Source: Proteobacteria bacterium ST_bin11 (GTDB lineage Bacteria; Pseudomonadota; Gammaproteobacteria; Methylococcales; Methylomonadaceae). From it: a stretch of DNA of 64,000 nt. The stretch spans positions 104,764-168,763 of the forward strand of contig MSXO01000005.1 of NCBI GenBank assembly GCA_002083615.1. The letters are read 5' to 3'. Shown in pieces: positions 1 to 9,387 of this stretch (its first letter is position 1; the number at the start of each line of letters is the position of its first letter). The notes beneath the pieces are model-generated. The model was not told where the DNA came from, ran no database searches, and saw nothing but the letters and a program-made list of their open reading frames with translations. A program made the position numbers and the translations under genes.

Positions 1-639
1 AGTTCCAGACCATCCCGCAGTTTGCAATCTAAACAGTATATATTCTTTGGTCTCATCCAAATCCAAGGGATCAAGCTGAAATGTAGACACGATGCGCTGC
101 TTTAGTTGCTCCATGTCTGCAGAGTAAATGGTGCGTTTCAATTCGGTTTGCCCAACCAAAAACACCTGAAAGACAGGGTTGCCATTAACATCCAAATTGG
201 TAAGCATGCGCAATTCTTCCAAGGATTGTTTTGGCAAATTCTGAGCTTCATCAACAATTAACAGCAATCGCCTGCCCTCTCTGGCTTTTTCCGCTATAAA
301 CTTCTCAAACCCTGACAATAAACTCGCTTTATCGGTAAGAGAAAATGAAAAACCAAAGGTCGATGCTGCCATCCGTAAGGTATCTTCGGGACCAACCTGG
401 GAAGTCATCATCACGCCAATCAATAATTTCTCTTTATTCAGATTTTTTATCAAGCTCTTTACCAACATAGTTTTACCTGTGCCTGGCGAGCCTATTACCA
501 GAACAAAGCCTTCTCCTTGCGTTAAACCATAATGCATATAAGCCAGAGCGCGTTTATGCACAGAGCTCTGGAAAAAAAAGTCTGGGTCGGCACTTAGTTG
601 AAAGGGCTTTTGGGTGAGATTATAAAATCCGTCGTACAT
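1..639 (-). CDS. XrtA/PEP-CTERM-associated AAA ATPase (partial, C-terminus off the window)
   Basis: The frame opens at an ATG at 639 and stays open for 213 codons to base 1, so the C-terminus lies outside the window. The product begins MYDGFYNLTQKPFQ. It has a Walker A motif GSPGTGKT at about residues 50-57 and a Walker B-like LLLIVDEAQN further on, as in ExeA/GspA-type AAA ATPases. The TIGR03015-type ATPase of exosortase loci has this layout. It lies 11 bases after the stop of the outer-membrane protein gene and shares its strand, so it should be the next gene of the same operon. The likely role is ATP-driven assembly or control of the polysaccharide export complex at the inner membrane; the exact role is not known for the family. 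Confidence 0.9.
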   Translation of the reverse strand, partial: MYDGFYNLTQKPFQLSADPDFFFQSSVHKRALAYMHYGLTQGEGFVLVIGSPGTGKTMLVKSLIKNLNKEKLLIGVMMTSQVGPEDTLRMAASTFGFSFSLTDKASLLSGFEKFIAEKAREGRRLLLIVDEAQNLPKQSLEELRMLTNLDVNGNPVFQVFLVGQTELKRTIYSADMEQLKQRIVSTFQLDPLDLDETKEYILFRLQTAGWSGT

Positions 640-650
640 ATGTATTATTT

Positions 651-2321
651 TTAGAATCGGACGTTAAAATTAGCTGTAGCCCTATTTTCAACATACCCAC
701 CAAATTGATCTGAATCCGAAATTTGATTGATATGTCTAAACTCGAGCCTAGTATCCATTAATAAAGGACGACCCAAATTAATTGGAATTCCTCGACTTAC
801 ACCAAGGGAAACATCATATCGAGAATTACTAGACAACTCTCCATCCGTATGTTGCCAAGAAGGACGAAGGTATAGATCCATCCGCGGATTAAATTGCCAT
901 TGCCAACTTCCCGTCACCCCATAAGACATATCTTCGCCAGAGCGAGCCTCATATGTCCTTCGTTCGTTAAATACAGAGGCACTGTAGCTACTCTTACCTG
1001 TTTGATAGGAAAAAGTAAGATTGCCACGCTTTCTGATAATTACATCATTAACCAAATCAAATGGATTCAAAACCAACTGTGAATTATTAAAATTCGGACC
1101 CGGAATCAACGAAGGCCTACCAGTGATAGGGTCAGTCGGACCAGCTATAAGAAAGCCCTGTGCCACAAGATCTTGAGTATTGAGTGCCTGCGTTAAACTA
1201 CCGGACGCATCACGACGGAAAAAACCCTGCTCTGCAAATAACTGTTGCAAAGTTGTAGTCTCTTGGGAGTAGTTAAACGCTATTGTCGCTTGCTTAAAGA
1301 TATAGTTAAGGTTGGCATCCCAAGAATCCCCAATGTTCAAGCCGACATCCTTGTTGCGATAAGTTATTGTCGAGTTAAAGTTTTGGGATGGATTAAGATG
1401 TATCGTAGCGTGTTTGTTATTACCGATACCAACCTCAAGCGAGTACCACCGACTGGGCGTCCACTGCCCACCGAAAGTATAGAAAAAACCATTACTTATG
1501 CTGTTCCTCGTAGATTGAAAGTCGTTATTTTCAAAACCACCCTGCCCAAAAACGTTGAACTTATTATTAATATAGTATCTAGCATCACCTTGATACTGTT
1601 CAAATCTGACACTCTGCCCAATCTCTCTACTCTGTTCTTGTGAAGAATAATTTAAACCCCAATTAACTCTATTAAAATAACTACCGCTAGATAACCTAGC
1701 TTGACGAGTAAACGTATCGGAATCTGATACTAAACTCGACAACTGCGGCGTAACCGACACCCCATTTAAACTCTCGAAAGACGCGTTACTGTATCCGACT
1801 TTAGCCAAACCGGACGCAAACTGTCCAAAACGCGGGGTCCAATAAGGAGACACACTAAAAGTAGTAATATTTGAGCGCCCACCATTCCCAGAAATATTAT
1901 CAGTAGTGACGAATGAGTTACTAATATTTTGCTGGCTTATTGAACTTTGAGTTTCCAGAAAAAGTGTGTTACGTACAGCTTGATACAAAGAATTCATATT
2001 AAGCTGATGATTTATATCTATCGCATCCCTACCACCAGCATTATATAGACCTTGCATACGATAATTTAAATTAAAACTACTCCAAGATGAAGCTCCTAAT
2101 AAGGAAACGCCAGGGCTTAACTCAGTTACAAAACCACTTTTCTTATTACTTTCAGAAAGAGTCAAATTATCGGAAAATATCTCACCTGCAGATAAAGTCG
2201 GACTAAATCGCCAATCAAGCGCTTTTGAGACGCTAGGGTAGCAAACTAGTCCCAGATCAAAAGTAGCAAGCAAAGTTGCACCAAATAAACTACAAAGACG
2301 CTTTCTGTCACAAATGGCCAT
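651..2321 (-). CDS. PEP-CTERM system outer-membrane beta-barrel protein (TIGR03016-like)
   Basis: This 556-residue protein has an N-terminal signal-like hydrophobic stretch, then many alternating-hydrophobicity segments rich in Tyr, Phe, Asn and Ser. It ends in ...NFNVRF with a terminal Phe, the usual signature of an outer-membrane beta-barrel. Length and position between the tyrosine kinase and the ATPase match the exosortase-associated outer-membrane family TIGR03016. It probably forms the outer-membrane exit for the polysaccharide. The start at 2321 overlaps the end of the kinase gene by 14 bases, which suggests translational coupling. No frameshift or truncation was seen. Confidence 0.85.
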   Translation of the reverse strand: MAICDRKRLCSLFGATLLATFDLGLVCYPSVSKALDWRFSPTLSAGEIFSDNLTLSESNKKSGFVTELSPGVSLLGASSWSSFNLNYRMQGLYNAGGRDAIDINHQLNMNSLYQAVRNTLFLETQSSISQQNISNSFVTTDNISGNGGRSNITTFSVSPYWTPRFGQFASGLAKVGYSNASFESLNGVSVTPQLSSLVSDSDTFTRQARLSSGSYFNRVNWGLNYSSQEQSREIGQSVRFEQYQGDARYYINNKFNVFGQGGFENNDFQSTRNSISNGFFYTFGGQWTPSRWYSLEVGIGNNKHATIHLNPSQNFNSTITYRNKDVGLNIGDSWDANLNYIFKQATIAFNYSQETTTLQQLFAEQGFFRRDASGSLTQALNTQDLVAQGFLIAGPTDPITGRPSLIPGPNFNNSQLVLNPFDLVNDVIIRKRGNLTFSYQTGKSSYSASVFNERRTYEARSGEDMSYGVTGSWQWQFNPRMDLYLRPSWQHTDGELSSNSRYDVSLGVSRGIPINLGRPLLMDTRLEFRHINQISDSDQFGGYVENRATANFNVRF

Positions 2322-3207
2322 ATTTTCCGTAACTGTAATTATGTCCGTATATATCTATTTCTTTTCTTGTTTTATTTAAAAGAGTCATAACAACATCGCA
2401 ATTACTAAGCTTTGCAACCGACTCGTTAACTACGCTTTGAGGAGTAACTTCCGCAGCAATCACTAGCACAACCTGACCTACAAGTTCGGCAAGTATTTGA
2501 GCCTGAGTAGCGACGAGCAATGGGGGCGAGTCAAAAATTACTATACGATCCTTGTAGCGCCGACTCACTTCTTCCGCAAATAGATACATCCTTTGACTTG
2601 ATAACAACTCCGTTGAGTACTTGTGCCTTTTACCGGCAGTGATCAGGCTCAGATTTGGAAGATCTGTTTTTAACAGAATATCCGAAAAAATAACTTTGTC
2701 ATCTTCTAAATATTCTATTAAGCCACGATCACTATTGATCCCTAATTGCTTTGAGACACTTGGCTTTTCAACATCGGCATCTATCAGCAAAACTTTTTTA
2801 TCTCTCTCGTTAGCGATGCTCAAAGCTAAGTTGATGGAAACAAATGTCTTGCCTTCCCCCGGCAAACTACTGCAAATCAGAATCAAATTAGACCGATTTA
2901 TCCCATTATTTTCGGCGCCTTGTATATTATTAACTAACGGCCTTTTTATAACCCTAAACTCTTCCGCCAATTGAGATTTTGCATTATTATTATCTATAAA
3001 GCCATTTTCCGCTAAGCCGACCCAATCAACAATAACCTGCTGCTCAGCCGAAAATCCGTAAACAGCCTCTCTTGACTCAACCGAGTCAGAATTTCTTTCC
3101 CCGCTATCTCTAGGTGGTATATTTTTTATAACCGAATCTTGTCCATGACCGTCTACAACTAATCCTTGGCTCCCAGCCTTTTTTAGCGCATTTTCTATAA
3201 TGCTCAT
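2308..3207 (-). CDS. XrtA-associated tyrosine autokinase (CpsD/CapB-like BY-kinase)
   Basis: A 299-residue cytoplasmic bacterial tyrosine kinase. It carries Walker A (SSLPGEGKT), Walker A' (VLLIDADVEKPS) and Walker B (IVIFDSPPLL). The C-terminus YGHNYSYGKYGHL is a tyrosine cluster of the kind autophosphorylated in BY-kinases. The N-terminal 100 residues are a variable linker typical of the PEP-CTERM TyrKin family (TIGR03018). The activating transmembrane partner, the chain-length determinant, is encoded just upstream with a 24-base gap. Together they should set polymer length through phosphorylation cycles. The kinase and its membrane activator are separate proteins here, unlike the fused Wzc type. 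Confidence 0.92.
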   Translation of the reverse strand: MSIIENALKKAGSQGLVVDGHGQDSVIKNIPPRDSGERNSDSVESREAVYGFSAEQQVIVDWVGLAENGFIDNNNAKSQLAEEFRVIKRPLVNNIQGAENNGINRSNLILICSSLPGEGKTFVSINLALSIANERDKKVLLIDADVEKPSVSKQLGINSDRGLIEYLEDDKVIFSDILLKTDLPNLSLITAGKRHKYSTELLSSQRMYLFAEEVSRRYKDRIVIFDSPPLLVATQAQILAELVGQVVLVIAAEVTPQSVVNESVAKLSNCDVVMTLLNKTRKEIDIYGHNYSYGKYGHL

Positions 3208-3231
3208 AATGCTTACCTATTTAATACGACT

Positions 3232-4800
3232 TTACTTGAGTATCTCAAATATCATGATACCGACATAGCCGCTTAGCAATATTGCAAAAGTCAATATAAG
3301 CAACCAGTCGATATTATTGGTCTGACTTATACCTTGCGAAGTAAGCGAAACACTACCTAAGGATGGCAGCCCCGTCACAATTCTTACCTGCCTTGCTGAC
3401 ATAAATACTGGCCGTATAAAATAAACCAAAAACGCCACCCCGAACCCAAAAATTACTCCTGCTAAAAGAGCGAAAGAATAAAACAGCTTTCTATTTGGAG
3501 AAGTTGGTTTATTGGGCTTGCTAGGCGGATCAGCAATCTTGAACTTCAGACGAGACGTCTGGTCATCAACCCTCTCGGTAATATGCGCCTGCTCCCTGCG
3601 GTCCAGCAACTCTGAGTACTTTCCACTTATCGTTTCATAGTCCCTATTAAGATTTTTCATCTCGGTTTCAATCGTTAACCTCTCATTCAACCCTTCCTCG
3701 AGCTTTGAAATCCTATTTCGAATAGACTCAACCAGTGTCTGACTGGATGCAACTTCGGCCTGCGCGTTATCAAACCCCATCTTCAAGGCCTGTACATAAG
3801 GGTTTGCCATTTTCTCAGCCCCAATGCTTTCACTCTCCCCTGGAGCTACAACGAGGCTTGAGTCTGCCTGCCCAACCTTTGCTTCAGTATCTTGATTTTT
3901 TATGGTGGCAATCAACTTATCAATTTCAATTATCTCAGGGTGTCGTTCGGTATATTTGAGCAACATCTCGTTCCGCTTATCTTTAAGCGCTTCTATCCTT
4001 GCGTTATCGGCAGAAACTTCCTGAGTAGACGTAGGCAATCCCCAATCTTCGTCTGACTCTTGTATTTCAGCAACCTGCTCAGCCAATACATTTCTCCGCG
4101 AAATAGCTTGATCTAACGCCGTGTTAGCATCGAGAAATTGTTCCTTCATTTTCTGCAAACTCTGAAATTGATCTGAGCCGTTTAGCAAATCTATATTAGC
4201 CCGCTTAAACTCTTCTTTTGCTTTTTCAGCATCTTGCAATCTAATCTCGTATTCTCTTATCTGTTGTTCAATGAAACGCTGGGCTTCACTGGCATCAGCC
4301 AATGCTTTTCCCTCGGTCTGTTCTGAAAAAACAGTGAGAACAGCCTGAACCACACTCTTGGCTACTTCAGGGTCCTGGGAGGTATACGCAATATCAAATA
4401 TATCCCCTCTCCCACCAGCTATGGTTATATCCTTCTTGAGCTTTTCGATCAATTCGGTTGTCGAACCAGAATTCTCTTGTGATCTACTTAGCTGCGATAA
4501 AGAAATAATTTTTTCTAGATTAGGTCTAGTGAACATAAGCTGCTGAATTATGCGAATGAGTGCAGATATATCAGGCTCAATGACCATACCCCTCATAAGA
4601 GGCCTAATAACTGTAGCTGAGTCAATATGAACTTTAGCTTTCGACTCAAATTTATCAGGCATCATAAAGATGTATGCCCAAGCACCCGAACAAACAACCA
4701 AAGCAAAAACAATCGCAAGTCGTTTGTACTTTAAAGTACCTTTCAAATAAAAATAAACTTCGGAAAGATCTTGCTGCATATTATCGAGCCATTGTTTCAA
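3232..4800 (-). CDS. XrtA-system polysaccharide chain-length determinant (Wzz/GumC-like)
   Basis: A 522-residue polysaccharide co-polymerase. A transmembrane segment at about 28-50 (LAIVFALVVCSGAWAYIFMM) is followed by the Wzz domain, a long periplasmic coiled coil (about 160-420) and a C-terminal membrane segment near 440-465 preceded by the Pro-rich ADPPSKPNKPTSPNRK motif typical of the family. A last hydrophobic segment at the C-terminus (LLILTFAILLSGYVGIMIF) gives a third membrane span, as in TIGR03007 proteins. It should activate the tyrosine autokinase encoded 24 bases downstream and control polymer length. Gene order export protein, chain length, kinase, outer-membrane protein is the canonical exosortase-EPS order. 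Confidence 0.92.
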   Translation of the reverse strand: MKQWLDNMQQDLSEVYFYLKGTLKYKRLAIVFALVVCSGAWAYIFMMPDKFESKAKVHIDSATVIRPLMRGMVIEPDISALIRIIQQLMFTRPNLEKIISLSQLSRSQENSGSTTELIEKLKKDITIAGGRGDIFDIAYTSQDPEVAKSVVQAVLTVFSEQTEGKALADASEAQRFIEQQIREYEIRLQDAEKAKEEFKRANIDLLNGSDQFQSLQKMKEQFLDANTALDQAISRRNVLAEQVAEIQESDEDWGLPTSTQEVSADNARIEALKDKRNEMLLKYTERHPEIIEIDKLIATIKNQDTEAKVGQADSSLVVAPGESESIGAEKMANPYVQALKMGFDNAQAEVASSQTLVESIRNRISKLEEGLNERLTIETEMKNLNRDYETISGKYSELLDRREQAHITERVDDQTSRLKFKIADPPSKPNKPTSPNRKLFYSFALLAGVIFGFGVAFLVYFIRPVFMSARQVRIVTGLPSLGSVSLTSQGISQTNNIDWLLILTFAILLSGYVGIMIFEILK

Positions 4801-4853
4801 TCAAAAAATTAACTAACATAGTACCCATCAATAAACTATCTTCTCACCAAAGT

Positions 4854-5531
4854 CTAAAAATAAGCGTCTGGGATAATTAAAATATCTCCCGGCATCATCA
4901 ACACATTTGCTGACAAATCTGTATCGTCTATCAAGTCGTCAATCCTCACTCCAAAGGGCTTTAATTCTCCATTTACATCCCTTATCACGCTTGCTCTATT
5001 GCCATCCGCAAACTGATTTAGCCCAATTTGAATAATTACATCCAAGAGAGTCATTCCCCGCTCATATGGAATGGCCCTGCCCTGATAACGACCAATTCCT
5101 CCACCACCAGCGCCACCGGCGCCACCGGCTCCACCACCGCCGGCTCCACCGCCAATTCTCCCAATCACCCTAATCTGCTGAGTACTAATACCTTTGAAGC
5201 CACTTACCATTACGACGACCTGTGGACTTTTTATATAAGTCGATAGTACCTTCTCAATGTCACGAGCTAGTGCAAATGGGGTTTTGCCGCTCGCCAACAA
5301 CTCCTCTACCAAAGGAACGGTAATCTTCCCATCTGGCCGGACAGGCGCTGAAGTAGATAACTCTGGGTTGCCCCAAACGAATATATTTACGCTGTCCCCA
5401 GGCCCTATCTGATAAGTATAATCAGCCGCCTGCTGCACATCTTCAAGCAATGGTTGCGAACACCCTATAAGATTCAATATAAGGGCAAACGCTACTAGAT
5501 AACTCAATATTTTTCTATTAAATTTCGGCAT
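4854..5531 (-). CDS. XrtA-system polysaccharide export lipoprotein (Wza-like)
   Basis: A 225-residue lipoprotein with hydrophobic leader and lipobox (NLIGC, Cys24). It has the Poly_export domain (YQIGPGDSVNIFVWGNPELS, about 40-60) and a following SLBB-like region with TLLDVIIQIGLNQFADGN. It should be the outer-membrane or periplasmic channel of the polysaccharide (TIGR03027 type). At residues 127-147 it holds a nearly pure Gly/Ala stretch where relatives, as I recall them, have a short ordinary linker between the export and SLBB parts. The stretch is encoded by degenerate GGN/GCN triplets at 5091-5153. The gene lies 53 bases before the chain-length gene in the same operon. Confidence 0.9.
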   Translation of the reverse strand: MPKFNRKILSYLVAFALILNLIGCSQPLLEDVQQAADYTYQIGPGDSVNIFVWGNPELSTSAPVRPDGKITVPLVEELLASGKTPFALARDIEKVLSTYIKSPQVVVMVSGFKGISTQQIRVIGRIGGGAGGGGAGGAGGAGGGGIGRYQGRAIPYERGMTLLDVIIQIGLNQFADGNRASVIRDVNGELKPFGVRIDDLIDDTDLSANVLMMPGDILIIPDAYF

Positions 5532-5563
5532 AATCTCTATCTACGTAGTTGCTCAATTACCTG

Positions 5564-7963
5564 TTAGTTCTCTATCTCTTTAAGAATCTTACTCGCATCG
5601 TCTTTACCTGAAAAATCGCGTTTCTGCTTTTCAGATAGACTAAGAGCGTGCTTGAGTTCACTCATTGCAGTAGCTTTATTACCGGCATTCAAATGGGCGA
5701 CACCCAAGTGATATCTAAATTCAGGCAGTTTTGGCTCCTTTAGAATCAAAGCCTGTAATAATTTTAGCCCCTCGGCGTTACTACCAGATTTAACCAATCC
5801 CCATGCATAAGTATCTTGGAAATATGGATTCTCGGAATCTATAAATACTTTCGACAGTTCAATACCTTGAGCGACCTCAGGTTGATTATTAGACTCCATC
5901 AATAACGACGCCAAATTGTTGGTAGCCAAACTTGGGCCTGGATTTTTATCTATCAAATTTTTATAGACTTTAATTGCATTTTGCTTATCCTTTAATTGCT
6001 CATACATACTAGCTAGAGCCATAGAAAGCTGAGGGTCATCTTGATTAATTTCCAATCCTTGCAAATACACGGGCTTCGCCGAACCTATATTCTTATTCAT
6101 CATCACCTCAACCCTGGCTAGAGCGAGATAAAGCGATACCGCTTTTGGAGTATGCTTGATTTGATCGGACAATAGCTTTTTAGTTTTAACGAAATCATTA
6201 TCAGCTAAATAAAGATCACTCAAAGCACCAACTACATTTAATTCGTCTGGATGATTGTCATGATGCTTCTCTAAATATGTTATTGCACGATCTCTTTGCT
6301 TTATTGACTCGTAAGATCTAACTATATTTATAAGTGAATTTAGATGATTAGGATGTTCCTGCAGCAACTTATCGTATAAAGTAATGGCCTCTACATACTT
6401 ACCTGTCCCCTGCAAAATATTGGCCTGGAGATATGCGGATAGAGACTTATCCTTGGAGAAAAGCGATAAACGCTGGCTAGCAGCTTGCGCTCCGTCCCAT
6501 TTTTTTTCCAAAATATCCAATTCGGCCTTACTAGTAAGGAGTAAAACATCATTTTGTTTTATTGTTAATGCTTTTTCCAGATATTGCCTAGCATTTTCCT
6601 TTTGCCCGGACTGCAAGTAATTACGATAAACATGAGTAAAAGCCACCAAATTAGCTGGATTAGCTTCTAACGCCAGCTTAAAATTTTTCTCAGCCTGCTT
6701 CGTGTCTTTCTTTATTAAATAAGCTTGACCCAATAGACTGTAGACATCATCAACATTACTTTTGCTCCATATGAGCTTATTAAGAAAATCTAACGCTTCA
6801 TCTGTTTTGTTTTGCGCCAACAACAAGCGGCCTTTAAGCAAGTTCGCCCGGATAAAATCTGAGTTGACATTCAATATATCTGACAAAGAACTCTCTACGA
6901 AACTAAATTGCTTATTTGACAGTGCAATTTCCGCCAAAATTACCTGGGCAGTTAACCCTAATTCATTATTCTTTTCTTGATCAACGACTTGCTGCAAACC
7001 CTTTTTAGCGTGATCGACATACCCTGACCCGGCCATCCATTTCGACAATTCTAATAATACTTTTGGTCGTTGCTGATTACGATTAAGCATGGACTCATAT
7101 TCTGAAATAACTCGATCCTTAGCCCGCGCATTTAGAAACTCTATCAAAACAATTTCCGGCTCGACTTTATCGCTCGACTTTTCAACCATTTCTCTTAGGA
7201 GACTCTCAGCAACGTCAAGTTTATTGGTCATCGAATAAATTGTAGCCAAGCTCAATTTAAAATTGCTGGTATCTGGATACAACTCAATAAGTTCTTTATA
7301 ACCTTTTATCACGCTATCAGTGTTATTGAGCCCAGCATCCAGCTTGATTTTCAATAAACGTAACGGCAAATTTTTCGAATCGTTTTGCAAACCCTTATTC
7401 ACCAACCCCATGGCCTTGTCTATTTCTTTTTTCTCAACAAAGAAAGCCGCCTTTATTGACAATGCCTCGACGTTGTCTGGGTTATCATTTAACACCAAGT
7501 CAACTATCTCTTCCGCCTGATCTTTTTTCGATTGCTTAATATAAGCTGTAGCCTTAATTAGTTTCGCGTCAATATTGTTTGAATCGCTTGCTAAAACTGA
7601 GTCGGCCTGCTCTAATGCTTTCTCAGTATCTCCAAAAATAATATTAAGCTTTCCTAACTTTATTTTCGCACCGATTAAACCAGGGTCTAACTCTAACGCT
7701 CTAATCAAATTCTGTCGCATCGATTTGAAGTTATTATTTTTCTCATCTAAGAGAGCCATATAGTAATAAGTCTCACCAAACTTATCGCTATTTTGATTAG
7801 ACGTCTTCAGCTCAAGCAATGCCTTGTCGAAATCGCCTTTGTCAAAAAGCTCCTTACCTATTCTCAAATGTTTTTGAGCTGTTTCTTCTGGCGAAGAGCA
7901 TGCGGCTGATTGCAGAAGTATCGAACACGCCAAAAATACAGAACCGATTAGATTTTTTTTCAT
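5564..7963 (-). CDS. prsT: PEP-CTERM system TPR-repeat lipoprotein PrsT
   Basis: About 799 residues from the chosen ATG at 7963. The frame can be extended to 8002, but the 7963 start puts MKKNLIGSVFLACSILLQ and the lipobox SAAC at the N-terminus, a proper lipoprotein signal. The rest is a string of TPR-like helix pairs (repeated Y-x-x-A-L-x-L and A-x-x-NP/ND-x-D motifs) running to the C-terminus. Size and context match TIGR02917 PrsT, found with exosortase EPS loci and PrsK/PrsR. It is probably a periplasmic or outer-membrane scaffold for polysaccharide assembly. It sits between the acyltransferase and the export lipoprotein, on the same strand with short gaps. Confidence 0.9.
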   Translation of the reverse strand: MKKNLIGSVFLACSILLQSAACSSPEETAQKHLRIGKELFDKGDFDKALLELKTSNQNSDKFGETYYYMALLDEKNNNFKSMRQNLIRALELDPGLIGAKIKLGKLNIIFGDTEKALEQADSVLASDSNNIDAKLIKATAYIKQSKKDQAEEIVDLVLNDNPDNVEALSIKAAFFVEKKEIDKAMGLVNKGLQNDSKNLPLRLLKIKLDAGLNNTDSVIKGYKELIELYPDTSNFKLSLATIYSMTNKLDVAESLLREMVEKSSDKVEPEIVLIEFLNARAKDRVISEYESMLNRNQQRPKVLLELSKWMAGSGYVDHAKKGLQQVVDQEKNNELGLTAQVILAEIALSNKQFSFVESSLSDILNVNSDFIRANLLKGRLLLAQNKTDEALDFLNKLIWSKSNVDDVYSLLGQAYLIKKDTKQAEKNFKLALEANPANLVAFTHVYRNYLQSGQKENARQYLEKALTIKQNDVLLLTSKAELDILEKKWDGAQAASQRLSLFSKDKSLSAYLQANILQGTGKYVEAITLYDKLLQEHPNHLNSLINIVRSYESIKQRDRAITYLEKHHDNHPDELNVVGALSDLYLADNDFVKTKKLLSDQIKHTPKAVSLYLALARVEVMMNKNIGSAKPVYLQGLEINQDDPQLSMALASMYEQLKDKQNAIKVYKNLIDKNPGPSLATNNLASLLMESNNQPEVAQGIELSKVFIDSENPYFQDTYAWGLVKSGSNAEGLKLLQALILKEPKLPEFRYHLGVAHLNAGNKATAMSELKHALSLSEKQKRDFSGKDDASKILKEIEN

Positions 7964-8044
7964 CCTGTTACCAACACTCCAAAACTTATATTTAGCTACC
8001 ATATTTGTTACGCCGAAAGCGCATTTAACCTAACCCCGAAAATA

Positions 8045-8782
8045 TTAGTTAACAATGCTTCTTTTTATCCAAGAATATAACTCTAGCAAATCGGGATGCA
8101 TATTTTTCAAAACGGCCTGAGTTGTAATGAAATAAGGGGCGCGTATTCCATGATAATCAATATCCTTACCAACTCGCTGAAAATCTATACCTGACCTATG
8201 CATCAATCGTGGCAAAAACGGCTCCATCATCGCAAATACGTTAGTTCGTTCATCTACTTCCGTCAAAACTGTCGCTGCAAAAAAACAAGCAACTGCTATT
8301 GACGAAAAAGTCCTCTGCTCTTGCGGCGAAAACTGTAAACCGTTAATTTCGCCAAAACGCGTCAAAGCCTCACCAGTACGTCGTCGAAATGCGCCATCAA
8401 CAGCTAGTCTTGAAATTTCACATACAGTGTTTCTTTGGAGCTCTAAGCTATCTATCAATTTATTATCTAGACTAGCACCACAGTGCTTTTCCAATGGTAG
8501 CGGCTCAGACTCCCTATTTCCGATAGCTGGTACAAGTCTTACACAACCAGCCGGCATTCCAGTTTGCAGATGGGTGATTAAACAATGACGAGAATATTGA
8601 TCATAATCATCCACCTCAAGTTGATTCTCAAAACGTTCAACAGACTCATATTTGAACTCTTCGCAATAAACGCGATACCTCACTTTAAACACATATTCTT
8701 TTTGAGCGTCACTTTGAGCGAGGTCAACCCTAAAGTAGCGACTAAAACTTTCTGCCAGAGATGACTTAGACGCAACATCCAT
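8045..8782 (-). CDS. PEP-CTERM/exosortase-associated acyltransferase (first copy)
   Basis: A 245-residue GNAT-fold protein related to autoinducer synthases. It has the N-terminal motif RYRVYCEE near residue 50, then a CEISRLAV strand and a C-terminal part ending in HPDLLELYSWIKRS. This matches the exosortase-associated acyltransferase family TIGR03694. The acyl donor and acceptor are unknown; the fold suggests acyl-ACP or acyl-CoA as donor. It is followed by prsT and preceded by the cNMP-binding gene, all on the minus strand. A second member of the same family is at 12916-13677, so the locus has two paralogues on either side of prsK/prsR. Confidence 0.85.
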   Translation of the reverse strand: MDVASKSSLAESFSRYFRVDLAQSDAQKEYVFKVRYRVYCEEFKYESVERFENQLEVDDYDQYSRHCLITHLQTGMPAGCVRLVPAIGNRESEPLPLEKHCGASLDNKLIDSLELQRNTVCEISRLAVDGAFRRRTGEALTRFGEINGLQFSPQEQRTFSSIAVACFFAATVLTEVDERTNVFAMMEPFLPRLMHRSGIDFQRVGKDIDYHGIRAPYFITTQAVLKNMHPDLLELYSWIKRSIVN

Positions 8783-8814
8783 GTTTTCCTCTCATTGCCG
8801 CGAGCGCCATCCCG

Positions 8815-9294
8815 TCAAAGATATTTATCGATGTCATGCGCTTTGATTCCCCATGCGAGTAGATGCTCGATACGATCATTTGCTAATGCCAACCGGTTGG
8901 ACATGGCCTGAAAAAGCCCTTTCAGAAATAAATACCCTTGCACAGGATGATCATCCAAATAGATGCTAAGCATATCACTGCGAACTTCAAGCAGACATAC
9001 GTCGGTTATTGATACAACAGAAGCTGTTCTTACGGTCGGTTCGTACAAACAGACATCTCCAAAAACTGCTCCAGCTTCCAAATCGCAAAGCCCCGGACTT
9101 ATGCGCCGATTCCCGTCCAATTCTGCCCCACCTAACACCCTGACCTGGCCTTCTTCAAGCAAAAATAAAGTTTTTCCTTGTTGACCTTTTTCTATGATGG
9201 TCTCACCCGCGCTTAGACTGTATCGTTTCCAGCCAGAACCCTCGGAGAATTGCTTATTGGCTAATACATCGCTAAATAATTCGTTCATGTCCAT
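8815..9294 (-). CDS. Cyclic-nucleotide-binding domain protein without a DNA-binding domain
   Basis: About 159 residues. Nearly the whole protein is one cNMP-binding beta-roll: an AGETIIEKGQQGKTLFLLEEG strand set, then GAVFGDVCLYEPTVRTASV, the phosphate-binding-cassette region. A short helix follows and no helix-turn-helix is present, so it is not a Crp-type regulator itself. The frame can start at a TTG at 9318; the ATG at 9294 is preferred but no strong ribosome-binding site decides it. It is the first gene of the minus-strand EPS run and lies back to back with prsK. A second-messenger input into EPS production is a reasonable inference; the ligand is unknown. Confidence 0.75.
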   Translation of the reverse strand: MDMNELFSDVLANKQFSEGSGWKRYSLSAGETIIEKGQQGKTLFLLEEGQVRVLGGAELDGNRRISPGLCDLEAGAVFGDVCLYEPTVRTASVVSITDVCLLEVRSDMLSIYLDDHPVQGYLFLKGLFQAMSNRLALANDRIEHLLAWGIKAHDIDKYL

Positions 9295-9338
9295 CAGAGC
9301 TTTCAAAGTAATGATCAAGCGTGCTGCGTTTAAGGTCG

Positions 9339-9344
9339 TATAAT
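9339..9344 (+). promoter_or_regulatory. Possible sigma-70 -10 element for prsK
   Basis: A perfect TATAAT lies 44 bases before the prsK start in the gap between the divergent cNMP gene and prsK. No convincing -35 box was found at the usual spacing, so the promoter would be weak or activator dependent. Confidence 0.35.
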
Positions 9345-9387
9345 GGGGCGATGGATCTCTTGAAAAACACTAGCACATCATCAGTAA

